Assembly (NCBI RefSeq): GCF_000732625.1
Contig: NZ_JPJI01000032.1
Coordinates: 248,001 to 312,000 of the forward strand
From: Nonlabens ulvanivorans
Lineage (GTDB): Bacteria > Bacteroidota > Bacteroidia > Flavobacteriales > Flavobacteriaceae
Direction of reading: 5' to 3'
Length of the DNA: 64,000 nt
This document shows, piece by piece, positions 61,642 through 64,000 of the stretch. Numbering within the stretch: the first letter of the stretch is position 1; each line of letters begins with the position of its first letter. The notes below the pieces were generated by a model. It searched no databases. It saw only the letters and a list, made by a program, of their open reading frames with translations, and was not told the origin of the DNA. Both the position numbers and the translations under genes were made by a program.

Positions 61642-62673
61642 CTAAGCAGTTGCTTCACTCATAGCCCATTCATCAATCCATCGCGATAATACTTTAACCC
61701 AATCTGCTCTAGTATTCAAACATGGAATAACATGAAATTGTTCTCCATTTACCTCGTGAAAAATCTCCTCACCTTCCATAGCAATTTCTTCTAATGTTTC
61801 TAGACAATCACTAACAAATGCTGGAGTTACAATAGCCATTTTTTTAGTACCGCCCAGACCCATTTTTTCAATAGTTCGATCCGTATATGGTGTTAACCAT
61901 GGATCAAACCCTAGTCGTGATTGAAAACTAGTAGAATATGTTCCATCTTCCATTCCTAGATACTCACCTACTAATCGAGTAACTTCTTTACATTGATGAC
62001 TGTAACAAAACTCGTGTGCAGGCGATGGTGTTGAGCAACACTTACCATCCATTTTACAATGACTTTTAGTAATATCACTTTTTCTAATATGTCTTTTAGG
62101 AACCCCATGATATGAGAACAATAAATGCTCATAATCCTTTCCTTCTAGAGATTCTTTTATCGACTCAGAAAGCACTCTTATATAATCTGGATGATTGTAG
62201 AAAGGTGGCATTGTAGTAAAAGACATATGAGGAAAATGTTCCTGACGTAATTCTTCTGCTAGAACTAGAATGGTCTCTGTAGTTGCCATCGCAAATTGAG
62301 GATATAAAGGAATAATCAACACCTCATCTACGCCTTTATCATTCAATTCTTTTAAACCACTTTCTATAGACATAGAACCATAACGCATTGCCAAAGAAAT
62401 AGGCACACTGGTAAACTCGTCTATTTTTTCTTGTAACCTTTCAGATAGTACGATTAAAGGACTTCCTTCATCCCACCAAATCTTTCCATAAGCTTCAGCA
62501 CTTTTCTTAGGCCTTGTATTTAAAACAATTCCCTTTACCAAAATTGCTCTCAAAATATATGGTAAATCTATAACGCGCTCATCCATTAAGAACTCGTCTA
62601 GATATTTTTTAACGTCTTTAGGGCTAGGGCTATCTGGTGATCCCAGATTTACCAGTAAAACTCCTTTTTTCAT
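61642..62673 (-). CDS. hemH: Ferrochelatase
   Basis: 343 residues. Inserts iron into protoporphyrin (or coproporphyrin) in haem synthesis. Signs: KKGVLLVNLGSPDSPSPKDVKKYLDEFL, VLIIPLYPQFAMATTET, the active-site LLFSYHGVPKRHIRKSD with the metal-binding His, YSTSFQSRLGFDPWLTPYTD and VTPAFVSDCLETLEEIAMEG with the conserved Glu. Cysteines in SHCKMDGKCCSTPSP might hold a cluster or be incidental. It has its own terminator downstream. Confidence 0.96.
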   Translation of the reverse strand: MKKGVLLVNLGSPDSPSPKDVKKYLDEFLMDERVIDLPYILRAILVKGIVLNTRPKKSAEAYGKIWWDEGSPLIVLSERLQEKIDEFTSVPISLAMRYGSMSIESGLKELNDKGVDEVLIIPLYPQFAMATTETILVLAEELRQEHFPHMSFTTMPPFYNHPDYIRVLSESIKESLEGKDYEHLLFSYHGVPKRHIRKSDITKSHCKMDGKCCSTPSPAHEFCYSHQCKEVTRLVGEYLGMEDGTYSTSFQSRLGFDPWLTPYTDRTIEKMGLGGTKKMAIVTPAFVSDCLETLEEIAMEGEEIFHEVNGEQFHVIPCLNTRADWVKVLSRWIDEWAMSEATA

Positions 62674-62844
62674 AGTACTGCTTTGTGCAAAAATAGAAGT
62701 TTTATAGTCGGTATACCTTTTAGATAATTACCTAATTGTAATAATAAAATAAAGGATATTGATAGTAACTCAATTCACCACTGATTAAAAGTATTGACAA
62801 TTATCCATTTGTAAACATTTAGTACCTTTAACAAAACCATTTTT

Positions 62845-63201
62845 ATGACATCTCAAAGAAAATGTCCTGAATGCAATGAAGAGATAAGAGGTCGTGCAGA
62901 TAAGCGCTTTTGCAGCGATTATTGTCGCAACGTGGCAAACAATAAACTCAACAGAGACAGTAATGCACTCATGCGCAATATTAACAACAGACTGCGTAAA
63001 AACTGGCGAATCCTTAGTGAGCTTAACCCTAAAGACAAGACTAAAACTACACGCAACAAGTTACTAGCAAACGGTTTTGATTTCACCCTATTTACCAGTA
63101 TTTACACCACAAAGAAAGGTACGGTGTATTACTTTGTTTATGATCAAGGTTACTTACCTATGGATGATGATTCCTATTTAATTGTCAAAAGAGAGACTTG
63201 A
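62845..63201 (+). CDS. Small zinc-finger protein of unknown function
   Basis: 118 residues. The N-terminus MTSQRKCPECNEEIRGRADKRF then CSDYCRN gives a Cys4 zinc ribbon (C7, C10, C23, C27). A basic middle (NNRLRKNWRILSEL) and a C-terminal beta part (LFTSIYTTKKGTVYYFVYDQGYLPM) follow. Proteins of this shape are common in Bacteroidota and unassigned; DNA or RNA binding is a guess from the finger and the basic helix. It is divergent from hemH. Confidence 0.8.
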   Translation: MTSQRKCPECNEEIRGRADKRFCSDYCRNVANNKLNRDSNALMRNINNRLRKNWRILSELNPKDKTKTTRNKLLANGFDFTLFTSIYTTKKGTVYYFVYDQGYLPMDDDSYLIVKRET

Positions 63202-63319
63202 TTTTTATATCATCGTCATTACATAAGTATCAGCCATTATTAAATAAAAACCCATATAAGTATCTTTATCCATTATCTTTTTAAAGTGTGAGATACAACA
63301 AACCACCAAATTCAAAAAA

Positions 63320-64000
63320 ATGAGATCCTTTAAACCTAAATCCCATTTATCATCAGCATTATCGTTTCTAACAATTATCGCCATCATATGGTATGTATTT
63401 TATAGTCAGACACCATCTGCAGCAGTGGAAGATAGTTTGCCAGCAACTGAGTGGTCTACGGCAAGAGCGCTAGAACACGTTAAGGCGATGTCTGTACAGC
63501 CTCACCATGTAGGTAGTGCAGCCCATGATGATGTAAGAGACTATGTAGTTACTCAACTGCAAGCAATGGGATTGCAAGTTACTACCCAAAAAGGCTACAC
63601 CATGGATCCATGGGGAAACCTGGCAAATCCAGAAAATATTCTGGCACGTATTAAAGGTTCTCAAGAAAACAGTAAAGCTCTTTTATTATTAAGTCACTAT
63701 GACAGCGATCCACATTCTAGTAAAGGTGCCAGCGATGCTGCTAGTGGTGTCGCTACCATTTTAGAAGGTGTGCGCACGTTTCTTGCTCAAAATAAACAAC
63801 CTCTTAATGACATTATAATTTGTATTACTGATGCTGAAGAACTAGGCCTTAACGGTGCAGAACTTTTTGTGAATGAACATCCATGGGCACAAGACGTTGC
63901 GATGGTTCTTAACTTTGAAGCTCGTGGTAGCGGTGGACCTAGTTATATGCTTGTAGAAACTAATGGTGGTAACCGCAAGATTATTGAAGAATTTTCAAAT
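63320..64000 (+). CDS. M28-family zinc peptidase, N-terminal part (3' truncated by window edge)
   Basis: 227 codons are visible from ATG 63320 to the window end. An uncleaved N-terminal helix (SSALSFLTIIAIIWYVFY) anchors it, and the M28 fold follows: SHYDSDPHSSKGASDAASGV (first zinc His/Asp and the bridging Asp), ITDAEELGLNG (catalytic Glu and zinc Glu), and NFEARGSGGPSYM. The combination resembles ERMP1-like aminopeptidases, which have more membrane helices after the peptidase domain; those would lie beyond the window. The minus-strand ORFs over this area are shadows. Confidence 0.9.
   Translation, partial: MRSFKPKSHLSSALSFLTIIAIIWYVFYSQTPSAAVEDSLPATEWSTARALEHVKAMSVQPHHVGSAAHDDVRDYVVTQLQAMGLQVTTQKGYTMDPWGNLANPENILARIKGSQENSKALLLLSHYDSDPHSSKGASDAASGVATILEGVRTFLAQNKQPLNDIIICITDAEELGLNGAELFVNEHPWAQDVAMVLNFEARGSGGPSYMLVETNGGNRKIIEEFSN

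Noticed and set aside
63205-63664. Two minus-strand ORFs near the right end
   Set aside because: One covers the gap and start of the M28 gene, the other is antisense to conserved M28 sequence; neither resembles a protein family.
1-64000. tRNA, rRNA and riboswitch genes
   Set aside because: I saw no cloverleaf, rRNA segment or known riboswitch core in the intergenic regions; a covariance-model search could still find a divergent one.

Overview
The window is AT-rich and looks like the chromosome of a marine member of the Flavobacteriaceae (Bacteroidota). Supporting signs are type IX secretion genes (a PorZ-like protein and a cargo protein with the C-terminal sorting domain), two TonB-dependent receptors with carboxypeptidase-regulatory-like domains, a large IleRS2-type isoleucyl-tRNA synthetase, a LytTR two-component system, TAnnTTTG-type promoter elements and few Shine-Dalgarno sequences. 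A Nonlabens- or Dokdonia-like genus is a guess. No rRNA, tRNA, CRISPR array, transposase, integrase or prophage gene was found.

Region 1-12.1 kb is the accessory part. It opens with the 3' end of an Lhr-like, ligase-associated helicase gene. A convergent two-gene unit follows: an M48-like zinc metallopeptidase translationally coupled to a giant protein (kinase-like region, DUF4011, SF1 helicase, Vsr/REase-like domain, WGR). This is an Hhe-like candidate defence system. After it come a lipoprotein, a histidine kinase plus LytTR regulator and a secreted protein. The block ends with a decayed second copy of the lhr 3' end (11953-12066), so about 11.4 kb lies between two related lhr tails.

Region 12.2-33.8 kb is mostly housekeeping: a T9SS cargo protein, ileS-dksA-like-lspA, a PAS kinase/receiver pair, a peptide-tagging operon (aspartic protease, RimK-like ligase, M14 deacylase-like, 5-formyl-THF cyclo-ligase), a PhoD-like phosphatase, CBS, DUF2237 and thioredoxin genes, uvrC coupled to a patatin/outer-membrane-barrel gene, homogentisate dioxygenase and two envelope proteins.

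Region 33.9-47.4 kb carries tryptophan 2,3-dioxygenase, an M23 lipoprotein and pgi in tandem, a highly expressed-looking Oar-like TonB receptor, mfd, a flavoprotein oxidoreductase and a TspO-like membrane protein. Region 47.4-57.7 kb has the minus-strand operon porZ-recO-TonB receptor-pdeM, then gdhA divergent from a beta-barrel protein gene, a trans-sulfuration enzyme and DinB. Region 57.8-64 kb has an ArsC-like protein, an EamA transporter, a thioesterase, a MATE pump, ferrochelatase, a zinc-finger protein and the start of an M28 peptidase gene cut by the window end.

The most striking genome-level feature is a perfect 16-bp palindrome, CGCTTTCGCGAAAGCG. It is present 13 times, with five degenerate copies. 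Copies sit inside genes in all three reading frames (encoding AFAKA, RFRES or LSRKR), just after stop codons, or in divergent promoter regions.
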